Shown: positions 34,119-43,162, counted from the first letter of the stretch. The stretch: DNA of 48,850 bases from JAPXRI01 sp033813635 (GCA_033813635.1 JAPXRI010000016.1:1-48850); one strand, 5' to 3'. Notes: generated by a model from the letters alone, not told the origin. Numbers and translations are program-made.

Positions 34119-34992
34119 ATTTACGGGCGATATCGGGAACTGGACCTTTCATGACAGCACGTTTTCGCGGGAGATCAGAAGGGTCAACCGAAACAGGATA
34201 ATCCTCGCCCTTATCGTATTCGCTCTGATTTTTTATTTTGACACGATAGGCACGATATTCCGCGCGCGGATTTACTTCGGCGGCCCCAAAGCCGTGACAC
34301 ACGAGGAGATCTCCGCCGTCACCGACCCCGAAACCGAGCTCAAATATTTCGGTTTCAGCGCCAACCAGGAGAAATCCGACGTCTTTACCGATAACCCGAC
34401 GCTTAAAAGGCTGATGTTTTCGAAGGACGGAAGCTGCTATGTCTCGCTAACCCCGGTCTCCGTAAAGGATTCCGGCCTCAAGGCATACACCTCCTCCGGG
34501 GCCGACAGCAACGTCGAATACGTGCTCGGGCAGCTTTCAACCGGGAAATACCTGCTGATCAAGCGCTCGACCATTGTCAGACTCGACAAGGCCTCGGGTA
34601 CGATCGGCTATCTCCCCTCCGACCTGCGCGCAGAGGTAATCGGCGCCTCGGACGTCCCCGATCAGGACCTTTTGCCGCTGATCATGGACGCGACAGGCGA
34701 AACTTTTTCGAGCGTCAAGTCCGACATCGCGTTCACCGCGCTTCTGCTCGCACTCTGGGGGCTCTGGTTCTTCTTTATCGTCAGGCGGGCGACGAATATC
34801 AACCGGGACCCGGCCTACAACCGTATTTTCATGTGCTCGGGCAGCGTAGAGGACAACGCGCGGCAGATCGACGAGGAGCTTCAGGCGCCGGATGTATTCA
34901 CCTCCGGCAGGGTTACCGTCACCGAGAGCTGGCGGCTCACAAGCAAGCTTTTCAGCTTCACCGCGGAGCCGAAATCAAGCGCCGAAAAGTAA
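34111..34992 (+). CDS. Membrane protein of the MutS-pair operon
   Basis: A 293-residue protein with one N-terminal transmembrane helix (about 29-47), an extracytoplasmic domain of about 160 residues (YFGFSANQEKSDVF ... GTIGYLPSDLR), a second helix (about 209-227), and a cytoplasmic tail (NRDPAYNRIFM ... FTSGRVTVTESW). No family is recognised with confidence. The ATG overlaps the last eight bases of the second MutS-type gene, and AAGGAGG lies upstream, so it belongs to that operon. This links two cytosolic ATPases to a membrane component, an unexpected arrangement for MutS relatives. Confidence 0.75.
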   Translation: MRKFTGDIGNWTFHDSTFSREIRRVNRNRIILALIVFALIFYFDTIGTIFRARIYFGGPKAVTHEEISAVTDPETELKYFGFSANQEKSDVFTDNPTLKRLMFSKDGSCYVSLTPVSVKDSGLKAYTSSGADSNVEYVLGQLSTGKYLLIKRSTIVRLDKASGTIGYLPSDLRAEVIGASDVPDQDLLPLIMDATGETFSSVKSDIAFTALLLALWGLWFFFIVRRATNINRDPAYNRIFMCSGSVEDNARQIDEELQAPDVFTSGRVTVTESWRLTSKLFSFTAEPKSSAEK

Positions 34993-35004
34993 ATCTGTTA
35001 TATC

Positions 35005-35036
35005 AAAAAAAGACGGACATCTGTTCCGTCTTTTTT
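35005..35036 (+). terminator. Terminator of the MutS-pair operon
   Basis: An A-run, AGACGGA, a six-base loop, TCCGTCT and a T-run form a classic hairpin, 13 bases after the membrane protein stop. Confidence 0.88.
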
Positions 35037-35103
35037 ATTACTTTTTCGACATTATTTTGTTTTCATGTAACCGAATTGTATCCTTTTTTTAACTCATTTG
35101 TCA

Positions 35104-35132
35104 TTGAAGTTTCTTTTCGCATCAGTTAAAAT
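35104..35132 (+). promoter_or_regulatory. Promoter of the first KYKP lipoprotein gene
   Basis: TTGAAG (35104-35109) and TAAAAT (35127-35132) are 17 bases apart, just upstream of the start at 35167. The longer frame beginning at 35098 would include this promoter and is rejected. Confidence 0.65.
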
Positions 35133-35166
35133 AGAGTTAAAATTTGACTGCTGCGGGGGCTTTCGT

Positions 35167-35838
35167 ATGAAAAAAGGAGCTTGGCTTTTATTCGTTTTCC
35201 TTACGCTTTTCCTGCTCCCATCTTGCGCGCTGCTGAAAAATCCTTTTTCGGTATGGACGGAGGAATCCGCGGCGATCGACACCGCCGCAGTAACGGAGTC
35301 GTCGGTCTCACTGGACGCCGTCGATGACGTGTTCGTCGATTTTTCACCCGCGAATCTCCCGTCCGGCGCGGCGCTCGCCCAAAACAGAGAATCGTTTCTG
35401 GCGCTTTATTCGCCGGACCAGCTTTCGCAAAACGAGATTTCAAAGAAAGCCGCCGACGTTTTCACGGACGCGTTTTTTGAAAGGTATACCGTCGTTGTGG
35501 TCTCCGCAAATTATCCTTACACGCGTTGTTTCTGCTGCGTCGATTCGTTTTCCGTCTCCGGCACGACCGTGACCGTGAGCCTTTCGTTTCACAGACCGTT
35601 TGATGATCCAACGGCTGAAGATAAAAGCCTCGGCGGACACATCATCCTGATCCTCGATAAGACCGATCCCCCGACCGAAACCGCTGCGGCGAGCTTTACC
35701 AACGCGAAATACGCAAGTGAAACGGAAATCAACCGCGACGTCGCAATGGGCGTTTTGTTTTCCGGCGGCAATTACGAAAAACTCGCCGGTCAAAAGCGCG
35801 CGCAGGACCTTGCGACGCTTGATAAATATAAGCCGTAA
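35167..35838 (+). CDS. KYKP-family lipoprotein 1
   Basis: A 223-residue lipoprotein with lipobox LLPSC (about residue 19). The mature part shares a pattern with the three lipoproteins downstream: NRESFLALY, a DAFFERYTVVVVS strand, GGHIILILDK, and a C-terminus DKYKP directly before the stop. This is the most divergent of the four copies and has its own promoter. The strand pattern resembles the PrcB C-terminal domain of spirochaete protease complexes, but I could not verify this. It lies 240 bases before a dead subtilisin gene. Confidence 0.75.
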   Translation: MKKGAWLLFVFLTLFLLPSCALLKNPFSVWTEESAAIDTAAVTESSVSLDAVDDVFVDFSPANLPSGAALAQNRESFLALYSPDQLSQNEISKKAADVFTDAFFERYTVVVVSANYPYTRCFCCVDSFSVSGTTVTVSLSFHRPFDDPTAEDKSLGGHIILILDKTDPPTETAAASFTNAKYASETEINRDVAMGVLFSGGNYEKLAGQKRAQDLATLDKYKP

Positions 35839-35904
35839 TTTGCATGCTTTTTTATAAAAACGATTTACCGTAAGAGTATAATAATATTTATTTTTTTCTA
35901 TTAA

Positions 35905-35935
35905 TTGACAATTATTGTATTATGTGATATATAAT
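35905..35935 (+). promoter_or_regulatory. Possible promoter of the subtilisin pseudogene
   Basis: TTGACA (35905-35910) is followed by TATATA after 17 bases or TATAAT after 19 bases, in a very AT-rich stretch (35839-36076) that holds no gene. Confidence 0.5.
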
Positions 35936-36076
35936 ATTTGTCGTTATTTTATATTGTGGTTCTGTTAAAATTATCATCGATTTATAGGGGAGGTGACGTT
36001 CATATTTGTGCTTTTCTCAGGAGTTTCCTTATAAACCCGCAGACAAAATTCTAGCGAAAATTATTAAGGAGGATTT

Positions 36077-37199
36077 ATGAAAAGCAAAATAGCTGTTATT
36101 CTAAGTATTGTTATTAGGTACATTCGGAGCATTTAAAACTGATGCATCTATTAGCAATGAGCCCAACAAAGAAAACAAAATATCAGAATCTCTAAAAAAG
36201 CGCCTTTCTGAGACAGCAGACGGCAACGAAGTAATACCGGTATATATATGGCTTACAGATATTGATCCAAATGATGTACTTGCGAAACCGATAAACAATT
36301 CGGTATGCTAGAAGAAAACGCGATTAAAGACATCTCACTGCTTTCAGATTCAGATTATGAAAAAATCAAAAACAGTAATACAGATGAAATAGATGAGTTT
36401 AGCAAAATGTTAGAAGATGATTCTTTACTTAGAGAAGAACATTTAGCAAATTCAATAAGAGCAAATGAATTCATAAAGCAAAAGAGGCAAGTAGCGAAGG
36501 AAAAATATAAGGTAAAAAACTACGATTTCCTGAATAAAAACAGCCTATTAAAGAAAGACTTAGTATTTGTAAGCAAATATTCGCCAATGATTATTGCAAA
36601 TCTATCTGTTAAAGATATCAATTGTTTAGTTGGAATGGATGATGTTGTTTATCTGGAACAATTTACTAATGAAAAATTAAAATTATGTCAAGGTATATCG
36701 CTTGAGGTTACAGGTGGGTTGTATAATAAAAATACTTTAGGTTATACTGGAACAGGCGTAAATGTCGGTATGATCGAAAATTCACATCCTATTGATTCGC
36801 TTTGTAGTGCCAATGTTGTCGATGTAAATAATAATAATATCGATGATACTTGGCAGGAAAATAACATAAATCATGCTACGAGAGTTGCCGAAATCATAGG
36901 CGGTGATAACGGCTATGCCCCGAATTGCACTATATATTCTACTACTGCCAATGATGTAGCATCATTTTATGCTGGTGTGGAATTATTACTTGATTATAAC
37001 GGACTATCCGCTTTCCAATTTAGATTTAACTGTTACTACGCCCAGTGGAAATCACATATTTTATAGTGTCAGTACCACAAATAATGTGGAACTTATAGAG
37101 TTTTATCCCAACTCAACATGGGGTTATGGTACATATACTATTACAATAACAAGATTAAGCGGAAATATCAATGAATACTTGTCGGTTGCATGGTATTAA
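36077..37199 (+). pseudogene. Subtilisin-like (S8) serine protease, decayed
   Basis: The ATG at 36077 has AAGGAGG upstream and encodes a signal peptide start (MKSKIAVILSIV). A frameshift near 36115 moves it to LLGTFGAFKTDAS. A second shift near 36300 leads to the propeptide and protease start: YTGTGVNVGMIENSHPID where a catalytic Asp is expected, then INHATRVAEIIGGDNGYAPN (the HGT box reads HAT). Near 37000 the sequence jumps to a C-terminal beta domain (YPLSNLDLTVTTPSGNHIF ... YLSVAWY), so the part with the catalytic Ser is deleted. The stretch is clearly more AT-rich than its neighbours, suggesting acquisition from elsewhere. Non-functional. Confidence 0.8.
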
Positions 37200-37214
37200 T
37201 GAGGTAATAATCTG

Positions 37215-37862
37215 ATGAACAGAAATATTCTTTTAGGCTTAATGTCGCTTTTCCTGATCTTTTCGTTGTTTTCAGGATGCGATCAAAATAACGCTACTTC
37301 GTCCGATACCTGCGCAAGCTCTTTTTCTGATGAAACATCTGTAAAGAATACGGGTCTCTCGCCGTCCGACACACAGACAGGCTCCGACGCCGCCGTTTTC
37401 TTGAATTTCGACTATGTAACCACAGAGACCCCGGACGGGTTGAACAGGGAGGGTGACGATATCATAATCGTCACCTCTCGCAACGATTTTTCAGCGCTCT
37501 ACGAAGGAAAAAGCGGCATCGCCGCAAAGGCTATGGCTTATTTCACCGATGATTTCTTTGAAAATCACGTTGCAGTTGTGCTAAAGATTGACTTAACCTA
37601 TAATTCGAAGCTATTGCATGCCGATTCCGTCGAGAAAAAGGGGAATGAGATAATCGCCAATTACAAGCTCTATTCATCCCCGGGGCATCCTTTCGGCTCG
37701 CGCTATCATACCGATATTGTCGTTTTATCCAAAGACGACTGCGACGGGTGCGCCGTCTCGTATAAGTACCAGATCTTGTATACCACTGCGGAGACGCTGC
37801 AGAAGTATGATAGTAAATTCCGGGAGGAAAGCCTCTCTGCGTTTGAAAAATATAAGCCGTGA
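37215..37862 (+). CDS. KYKP-family lipoprotein 2
   Basis: A 215-residue lipoprotein with lipobox LFSGC (about Cys 22) and a Ser/Thr-rich linker. The core reads SRNDFSALYEGKSG, YFTDDFFENHVAVVLKI, LHADSVEKKGNEIIANY and DIVVLSKDD, ending in EKYKP before the stop. It is very close to the next gene (SALY, MAYF, DDFFENHV, LHADSVEKKG shared), so these two are recent duplicates. GAGG precedes the ATG. It begins 15 bases after the end of the subtilisin remnant, so it may once have been co-transcribed with the protease. Confidence 0.8.
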   Translation: MNRNILLGLMSLFLIFSLFSGCDQNNATSSDTCASSFSDETSVKNTGLSPSDTQTGSDAAVFLNFDYVTTETPDGLNREGDDIIIVTSRNDFSALYEGKSGIAAKAMAYFTDDFFENHVAVVLKIDLTYNSKLLHADSVEKKGNEIIANYKLYSSPGHPFGSRYHTDIVVLSKDDCDGCAVSYKYQILYTTAETLQKYDSKFREESLSAFEKYKP

Positions 37863-37882
37863 AATTAATTTAAGGAGGACGA

Positions 37883-38518
37883 ATGATGAGCGGGAAGACA
37901 GCGTTTTTTCTTATCGTGGCAATTTTTATTTCACTGTTCTCCGCCTGCGGCGCGGAGAACGGCTCCGGTACATCGGCGGTGACTGAAGGGTCGGACGAGC
38001 GCACGGGTAAAACGATTATGACCGATAAACCGTTTTCAACCGAATCCGCTACGCCTCTCGCGTTCGATTATGTTACCACGGAATCTCCGAACGGATCGGA
38101 TAACCCGGATGATGATATAAAAATCGTCACCTCGCGGGAAGGTTTTTCGGCGCTCTACGCAGGAAAAAGCGGCGACACCGCCGCCGGCGCAATGGCTTAT
38201 TTCAACGATGATTTCTTTGAAAATCACGTCGTGGTCGTGTTTGAGATATCCCTTCCCCATTTTATGGTTTTGCACGCCGATTCCGTTGAGAAAAAGGGCG
38301 ATGAAATCATTGTCAATTATATATTTTATTCAACAGAATATAACGATTTTGTGATTTCCGGCCACACCGGGCTTCTCATTTTATCCAAAGACGACTATAA
38401 TGGGAACGCCGTCCTATACACGCAGCAGATCACCTATGTCAACAGCGAAACGCTGCGGGCATATCAGGATCAATTCCATCAGGAAAGCCTCGCGGCGCTC
38501 GGGAAATACAAGCCTTAA
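37883..38518 (+). CDS. KYKP-family lipoprotein 3
   Basis: A 211-residue lipoprotein with lipobox LFSAC. The core reads SREGFSALYAGKSG, YFNDDFFENHVVVVFEI, LHADSVEKKGDEIIVNY and GLLILSKDD, ending in GKYKP at the stop. AAGGAGG lies four bases before the first of two adjacent ATGs. It follows copy 2 by 20 bases and precedes copy 4 by 17. Extracellular, lipid-anchored; a binding or inhibitory role is possible but unproven. Confidence 0.8.
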   Translation: MMSGKTAFFLIVAIFISLFSACGAENGSGTSAVTEGSDERTGKTIMTDKPFSTESATPLAFDYVTTESPNGSDNPDDDIKIVTSREGFSALYAGKSGDTAAGAMAYFNDDFFENHVVVVFEISLPHFMVLHADSVEKKGDEIIVNYIFYSTEYNDFVISGHTGLLILSKDDYNGNAVLYTQQITYVNSETLRAYQDQFHQESLAALGKYKP

Positions 38519-38535
38519 ACTCAGGAGGAAATCAT

Positions 38536-39174
38536 ATGAAACTTAAAATCCCTTTTCTCTGTTTTATTTTGATTCCGATGCTGTTTATGATAGCGTGTGA
38601 TACCGGGACAAAAATCACCGGCACCTCCGGTTCCGGATACGATTCTGGAACGGTAAGCACCGACTTAACCGGAACCGACGAGAAAGCCACGGCTCTTCAA
38701 TACGATGATATCGACATCGAAGGGATCGCCGGAAACAACCAGGAAAATCCGTACGTCATTTCCACAAAAGGGGCGTTTGCCAAGCTTTATTCGGGTTACG
38801 AAATCGGCCTAAAAGGAAAGGCTCTGGCTTATTCTACCGACGCTTTTTTCGAAAAGCACTGCGTGGCCGTCATCACGACAAAAGAAATGTTTCAGGCTTA
38901 TTATAATGAAATCGTTTCGGTTGTCCGTGAAAACGGCAAAATAAACGTCGTTCTTACACAGCAAGTCGGCTCATCCGTGTCTGTCGAGATGTTCCCTTAT
39001 TACCGTCACGTTCTTTTAATCCTGGATAAAGACGCCGTCGGCAGCGAAGATAACATAAACGTAACCCGAGCCTATGACGATAGTAAGACATATGATAACC
39101 TTGATCAGTATGAGCAGGATCTTAAGTCAAAAACCGCGTCAGACCTTGAAAAACTCGAAAAATATAAACCGTGA
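38536..39174 (+). CDS. KYKP-family lipoprotein 4
   Basis: A 212-residue lipoprotein with lipobox FMIAC. The core reads TKGAFAKLYSGYE, YSTDAFFEKHCVAVIT, INVVLTQQ and HVLLILDKD, with EKYKP at the stop. More divergent than copies 2 and 3, but clearly the same fold and C-terminal tag. CAGGAGG precedes the ATG. It ends at a strong terminator shared with the convergent sugar operon. Confidence 0.78.
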   Translation: MKLKIPFLCFILIPMLFMIACDTGTKITGTSGSGYDSGTVSTDLTGTDEKATALQYDDIDIEGIAGNNQENPYVISTKGAFAKLYSGYEIGLKGKALAYSTDAFFEKHCVAVITTKEMFQAYYNEIVSVVRENGKINVVLTQQVGSSVSVEMFPYYRHVLLILDKDAVGSEDNINVTRAYDDSKTYDNLDQYEQDLKSKTASDLEKLEKYKP

Positions 39175-39182
39175 CTTTCCCT

Positions 39183-39225
39183 AAAAAAACGAGCGGCGGA
39201 CGAATACGTCCGCCGCCTTATTTTT
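39183..39225. terminator. Bidirectional terminator
   Basis: GCGGCGGACG (39193-39202) and CGTCCGCCGC (39207-39216) pair around an AATA loop, flanked by A-rich and T-rich ends. It closes the lipoprotein genes on the plus strand and the six-gene operon on the minus strand. Confidence 0.88.
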
Positions 39226-40604
39226 CAGATTACTTCCACAGGCAAATCGAGGAGCTCCCCGAAGAAGGCGAGCGCCTTGACGTCCGCGCCGTAGATAAGC
39301 GCGCTGTGGTGGGTCGCGCCGAGCGCGCTCAGTTTTTCAAGAAATTCCGGCATCGGAACGTCCGGTTTCATCCAGCCGCGCACACTCCCCGCAAAATTCC
39401 CCGTGTCGCCCTTTTGCATCAGAACTCCGGAGAGCACGAGCTTGAAGCCGTCCTTTTCGCGGCAGAGATTCGCGTAGACTGCTCTCCCGGGGCGCATGCA
39501 GGCGTAGACAACCGCGGGGTCGTCGGCGTCCGTAAACGGGAACGGGACGCGCGAAAGAATCTTGTTCTCGGCGATACGCAGGTTGATCTCGCCCATGTGG
39601 CTTAAAAGAAGCGTTCCGCCCTTCCAATCCGGGCAGAAAATCTCGACGAAGGTCGTATCGGGGAAGCCCCTCAGAAGCGCGCCGACGAACGAGGCGGTCA
39701 GCACGTCGCCCTCGCCGGCGTAGCCGATACCCCGCGCCATCGCCTTGGACGCCTCTAAAAACGGCATCGCGTCGAGCCCGGAATCCTTGCCTATCCCGCG
39801 AAAGTTCGCGGTAAACGCGCTAAGGCGCTCTTTTTCGATCCATTTTCTGACCGCGAGATCGGAGCGCGCCGACGCGATATGCGTTTTCTCGTCGAGCGTG
39901 CCGCTCTGCGCAAAGCCGTTGTTCAGCGACAGCTCGCTTTTCAGCTCCGCCGCCGTCACGCTCTCCTTAAGCGCCACAAGCTCATCCGGCTCCGCGCGTA
40001 CGATCTCAACGTGAAACCGGCTTTTCATCTCGTCGTCCGTCACCCTGAAATCGCCCATGCCGTCGAAATCGCCGCCGATGGCGCCCGTCCGCATGCCGTC
40101 GAAGCCGCCCGCCGCGGCCGCGGCGCGAACGCAGCCGGACAGTTTGGCAAGCGTGGCTTTATCCTGATAATACCCCGCGCAGACGCAGTATTTCTTCCCG
40201 TTCTGGCGTAAAAGCGCGCACATATCCATTACGCCGTGTATACCGTGGTTATAAAGGATCTCGCCGGAGTTCTGCGCGGGCGAGAAATCATACGTCATCG
40301 TCGTATCGAAAACGACGATCGGGAGCCTTGTCCGCGACAGCGGCGCGGCGGACTCAAGGGACGGGGAATAGGCCAGGTGCAGCGTTACGACGCAGTCCGC
40401 GCGCATCGCCTCGAAATACCTGAGCGCGTTTTCAAACTCCTTTTCGAGCCGGCAAAAAGGCGTTTTACACACCTCGAAGCCGAGCCCGGACAGCGTATCG
40501 ACCGTTTCCCCGTAAAACGCCTCGAGCCTTTCGCGAAGCTCCGGCCACGCGTCGTCATAGAGCTTGATATATAAAGGAAGCAGGCCGACTTTGATCTTCT
40601 TCAT
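39225..40604 (-). CDS. L-arabinose/L-fucose isomerase-like protein
   Basis: A 459-residue protein. The N-terminal VGLLPLYIKLYD and a CVVTLHLAYSPS segment, plus GYAGEGDVLTASFVGALL and FVEIFCPDWKGGTLLLSHMGE, match the FucI/AraA C-terminal-like superfamily of Mn-dependent aldose-ketose isomerases. The metal-binding Glu and His residues of this superfamily appear in the GYAGEGD, FVEIF and LSHMGE segments. It is the last gene of the six-gene operon and begins two bases after the previous stop. Conversion of an aldose to a ketose feeding one of the operon kinases is inferred; the sugar is unknown. Confidence 0.85.
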   Translation of the reverse strand: MKKIKVGLLPLYIKLYDDAWPELRERLEAFYGETVDTLSGLGFEVCKTPFCRLEKEFENALRYFEAMRADCVVTLHLAYSPSLESAAPLSRTRLPIVVFDTTMTYDFSPAQNSGEILYNHGIHGVMDMCALLRQNGKKYCVCAGYYQDKATLAKLSGCVRAAAAAGGFDGMRTGAIGGDFDGMGDFRVTDDEMKSRFHVEIVRAEPDELVALKESVTAAELKSELSLNNGFAQSGTLDEKTHIASARSDLAVRKWIEKERLSAFTANFRGIGKDSGLDAMPFLEASKAMARGIGYAGEGDVLTASFVGALLRGFPDTTFVEIFCPDWKGGTLLLSHMGEINLRIAENKILSRVPFPFTDADDPAVVYACMRPGRAVYANLCREKDGFKLVLSGVLMQKGDTGNFAGSVRGWMKPDVPMPEFLEKLSALGATHHSALIYGADVKALAFFGELLDLPVEVI

Positions 40605-40606
40605 GC

Positions 40607-41650
40607 TTAACTCAAACCTTTCTGTTTTAAGCCGTACGTCTCCGCGGCATTGTTATACAAAATATCTTCGACGTCTTTTTTTGATAGCCCAAGGCGCTCG
40701 GCCGTCCGCTTGAACGCGCGTAAAATCTCGTAGAATAAAACCGTGATACGCTCCTCCGAGCCGAGCGGAGCCTCCGCCATATGGGGCGAATCCGACAAAT
40801 CGCCGTAAAGTCCGCGCGGGACGACGTTGATGTAGTTGCTTCTCTCACAGATACGGTACATGCGCATTTTTGCGATCGGCATGTCCGTGCCGAACAAAAG
40901 CCGTTTTGGACCAACGGCAGTGAGGCAGGCCGCGATCGCCTCGTCCAGCGTGTTCGCGGAAAAGTCAAAGCGCATATTTTTCGTGGCCTTCAGAATATCA
41001 AAGGCGTCCCCGATGTCCGATTTTGTGTAAGCCCTGCCGATATGCGCGACGATCAGCCTGATATCCGGGTAATTTTCCTCGATTTCGAGAAGCTCGCGCA
41101 GGTTGACCGGATCTTTGAGCCGGCCCGGCCTTGGGATATGGAGCATCACCACGCCGCGCCGCCTGTTCAGCACCTCAAGGTGCGCCTTCGGCAGAAAATC
41201 GAAGATTCTGATTTCGCTTTCCGGGATTGCGGCGGGTGAGTTCGAAAGATAGGGCTTGATGCCGGCAAAACCGGCCGAAAGCGCTCTTTCGACCTCCTCC
41301 GCAGGCGTGTCCCAGGCCGTGCAGTAAAGCGCGGGGCAGGCGTACTTCTCCGCGCACCCGGCGACGTACGCGTTCGCCTTTTTCAGCTCGACCGTCGGCA
41401 TCGCGAATATCGCCGGGACGACCTCATTTTTCGGGAGCAGGTCCCGGTAGCTCTGCCTCAGGTCCTCGATCGTACAGTCCCGGGCTACAAGCTCGGTCCA
41501 GGTGACGAGCCCCCTTTTCGCGTTGCTGTCTTCCCGCTCAAACTCCTTTTTCCACACATGCGCGTGCGCGTCAAAGATTTTTTCAGGCAGAAACTCCGAG
41601 AGATCCGCATAAACCTCTCTGTCATAATCCGTAAGCTCCACGCCAAACAA
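40607..41650 (-). CDS. Amidohydrolase-superfamily TIM-barrel hydrolase
   Basis: A 347-residue protein of the amidohydrolase 2 group. Metal-binding HxH lies in FDAHAHVWKK (about residue 28), further histidines in MLHIPRPGRL and IVAHIGRAY, and the final Asp in LLFGTDMPI. Relatives hydrolyse sugar lactones or decarboxylate aromatic acids. In this operon a lactonase acting after a sugar dehydrogenase is the more likely role, by inference. The start is TTG, with AAAGGG 11 bases upstream. Confidence 0.85.
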   Translation of the reverse strand: MFGVELTDYDREVYADLSEFLPEKIFDAHAHVWKKEFEREDSNAKRGLVTWTELVARDCTIEDLRQSYRDLLPKNEVVPAIFAMPTVELKKANAYVAGCAEKYACPALYCTAWDTPAEEVERALSAGFAGIKPYLSNSPAAIPESEIRIFDFLPKAHLEVLNRRRGVVMLHIPRPGRLKDPVNLRELLEIEENYPDIRLIVAHIGRAYTKSDIGDAFDILKATKNMRFDFSANTLDEAIAACLTAVGPKRLLFGTDMPIAKMRMYRICERSNYINVVPRGLYGDLSDSPHMAEAPLGSEERITVLFYEILRAFKRTAERLGLSKKDVEDILYNNAAETYGLKQKGLS

Positions 41651-41694
41651 TTTTAAAACATCCCTTTCCTACTCCAACCTGTACGAAAATTTGC

Positions 41695-43161
41695 TCAAAC
41701 GTCAAAGCGCCTGTTGATATCCCCTCGGTGTAATCGGTATTTTTCGTATTTTTCCCGGTAAAACGCAGTGCTCTCAGGCCGCTTCGTCTCCGTGTCCACG
41801 TATCTTACCATCGCTTGCGCCGCTTTTTCGTAGTCCGGGTAAACTCCGAGGCCGACCAGCGCGATCATCGCCGCGCCGAGGCAGCAGCTGTCCGGTTCGA
41901 GCGGAAGCTCTATTTCGCAGTCTGTGACGGCCCGGACAAGCTCGGTCCAGAGCGCGCTTTTCGCCGCCCCGCCGACCATTTTAAGCTTTTTGACCTCGAC
42001 TCCGCTTTTTTCAAGCTCCTCGAGCACGGTCTTCGTTTCAAACGCCACGCACTCCATAAGCGCCCGCGCGATATCGTATCTGCCGTGCGAAAGCGAGAGC
42101 CCGGAGAGGGTACCGCGGTAATCCGGCCGGTTGTGCGGGAACCCCGCGCCGGCGAGATACGGGTAAAAAAACAGCTCCGCGGCGCTTTCCCGGCATTTCT
42201 CCGCGCCGGCGTCCAACGACGCGTAGTCCTCGCCTACGAGCCCGGAAAGCCACTTTAAAGCCGAACCCGCGCTGATCAGCGAGCACATCGCGCCGTATCT
42301 GCCCCCCACCGGATGAATTCCCGGTGAAATGAAGGACGGCGTATATAAGAGCTTCGAACACACCGCGAGTACCGTCCACGTCGTCCCCGTCGAAAGGAGC
42401 ATATCGCCCGCATTGACCGCGCCGCAGCCGAGCGCCGCGCAGTACTGGTCGTGGGCGCCGTTGAACACCCTTATTCCCGGGAGCAGGCCAAACGCCTCGG
42501 CGGCCTCGGGCAGGAGAGCCCCCAGGTACTCTCCCGTCGGATATACGCCCGGAAGCCGGTCCTCCGTTATGCCCACCGCGGAGAGCAGCTCCTCGTCCCA
42601 GCGGCCGGAGGTTATGTCGAAGAGCTGGCGTATCGCGGCGTTTGTAGGGTCTATCGCGCTCTTTCCGGTGAGCTTGCGGTTGATATACTCAAGCGTCGAG
42701 ACAAAGCTCGCCGCCTTTTGAAACACCTCCGTCGCGTTTTCCCTAAGCCACATGATTTTCGCCGCGTCAAGAATCGGCGAAAGCCGCCAGCCGGATTTCC
42801 GATATATTTTTTCCGCGCCGACGGCCGCGCCGAGTGCCTCGGCTTCCCTTTGAGAGCGGCTGTCCATCCATGTAATCGCCGGGTAGAGCGGGTGAAAACC
42901 GCTATCCACCGCGAGCATGCTGGCGCCCTGGGTCGAGACGGAGATCGCCTTTATCTCCGCGCGCTCCGGTATCGCGGCCGAGGCTGCGCGCACCGCCTCT
43001 GCGGACGCGGTATACCAGTCCTCTGCGTTCTGCTCGACGATTCCGCCGCCGCGCGGGTTCAGCTCATACCCGCGGTAACCCTTTCCGTAAATTTTCCCGT
43101 TTTCATCGGCGACAACCGCTTTTGCGCCGGTTGTGCCGACATCCAAACCGATGACAAACAT
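41695..43161 (-). CDS. FGGY-family carbohydrate kinase
   Basis: A 488-residue sugar kinase. The N-terminal phosphate motif IGLDVGTTGAKAVVADENG, the AISVSTQGASM strand, substrate region AITWMDSRSQ, the central FNGAHDQYCAALGCG and the C-terminal ATP motif MVGGAAKSALWTELVRAV are all present. The family phosphorylates ketoses and polyols (xylulose, ribulose, fuculose, glycerol). The start lies one base after the aminotransferase stop, so the two are tightly coupled. The substrate is not readable; it is probably the product of the isomerase or dehydrogenase of the same operon. Confidence 0.92.
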   Translation of the reverse strand: MFVIGLDVGTTGAKAVVADENGKIYGKGYRGYELNPRGGGIVEQNAEDWYTASAEAVRAASAAIPERAEIKAISVSTQGASMLAVDSGFHPLYPAITWMDSRSQREAEALGAAVGAEKIYRKSGWRLSPILDAAKIMWLRENATEVFQKAASFVSTLEYINRKLTGKSAIDPTNAAIRQLFDITSGRWDEELLSAVGITEDRLPGVYPTGEYLGALLPEAAEAFGLLPGIRVFNGAHDQYCAALGCGAVNAGDMLLSTGTTWTVLAVCSKLLYTPSFISPGIHPVGGRYGAMCSLISAGSALKWLSGLVGEDYASLDAGAEKCRESAAELFFYPYLAGAGFPHNRPDYRGTLSGLSLSHGRYDIARALMECVAFETKTVLEELEKSGVEVKKLKMVGGAAKSALWTELVRAVTDCEIELPLEPDSCCLGAAMIALVGLGVYPDYEKAAQAMVRYVDTETKRPESTAFYREKYEKYRLHRGDINRRFDV

Positions 43162-43162
43162 A

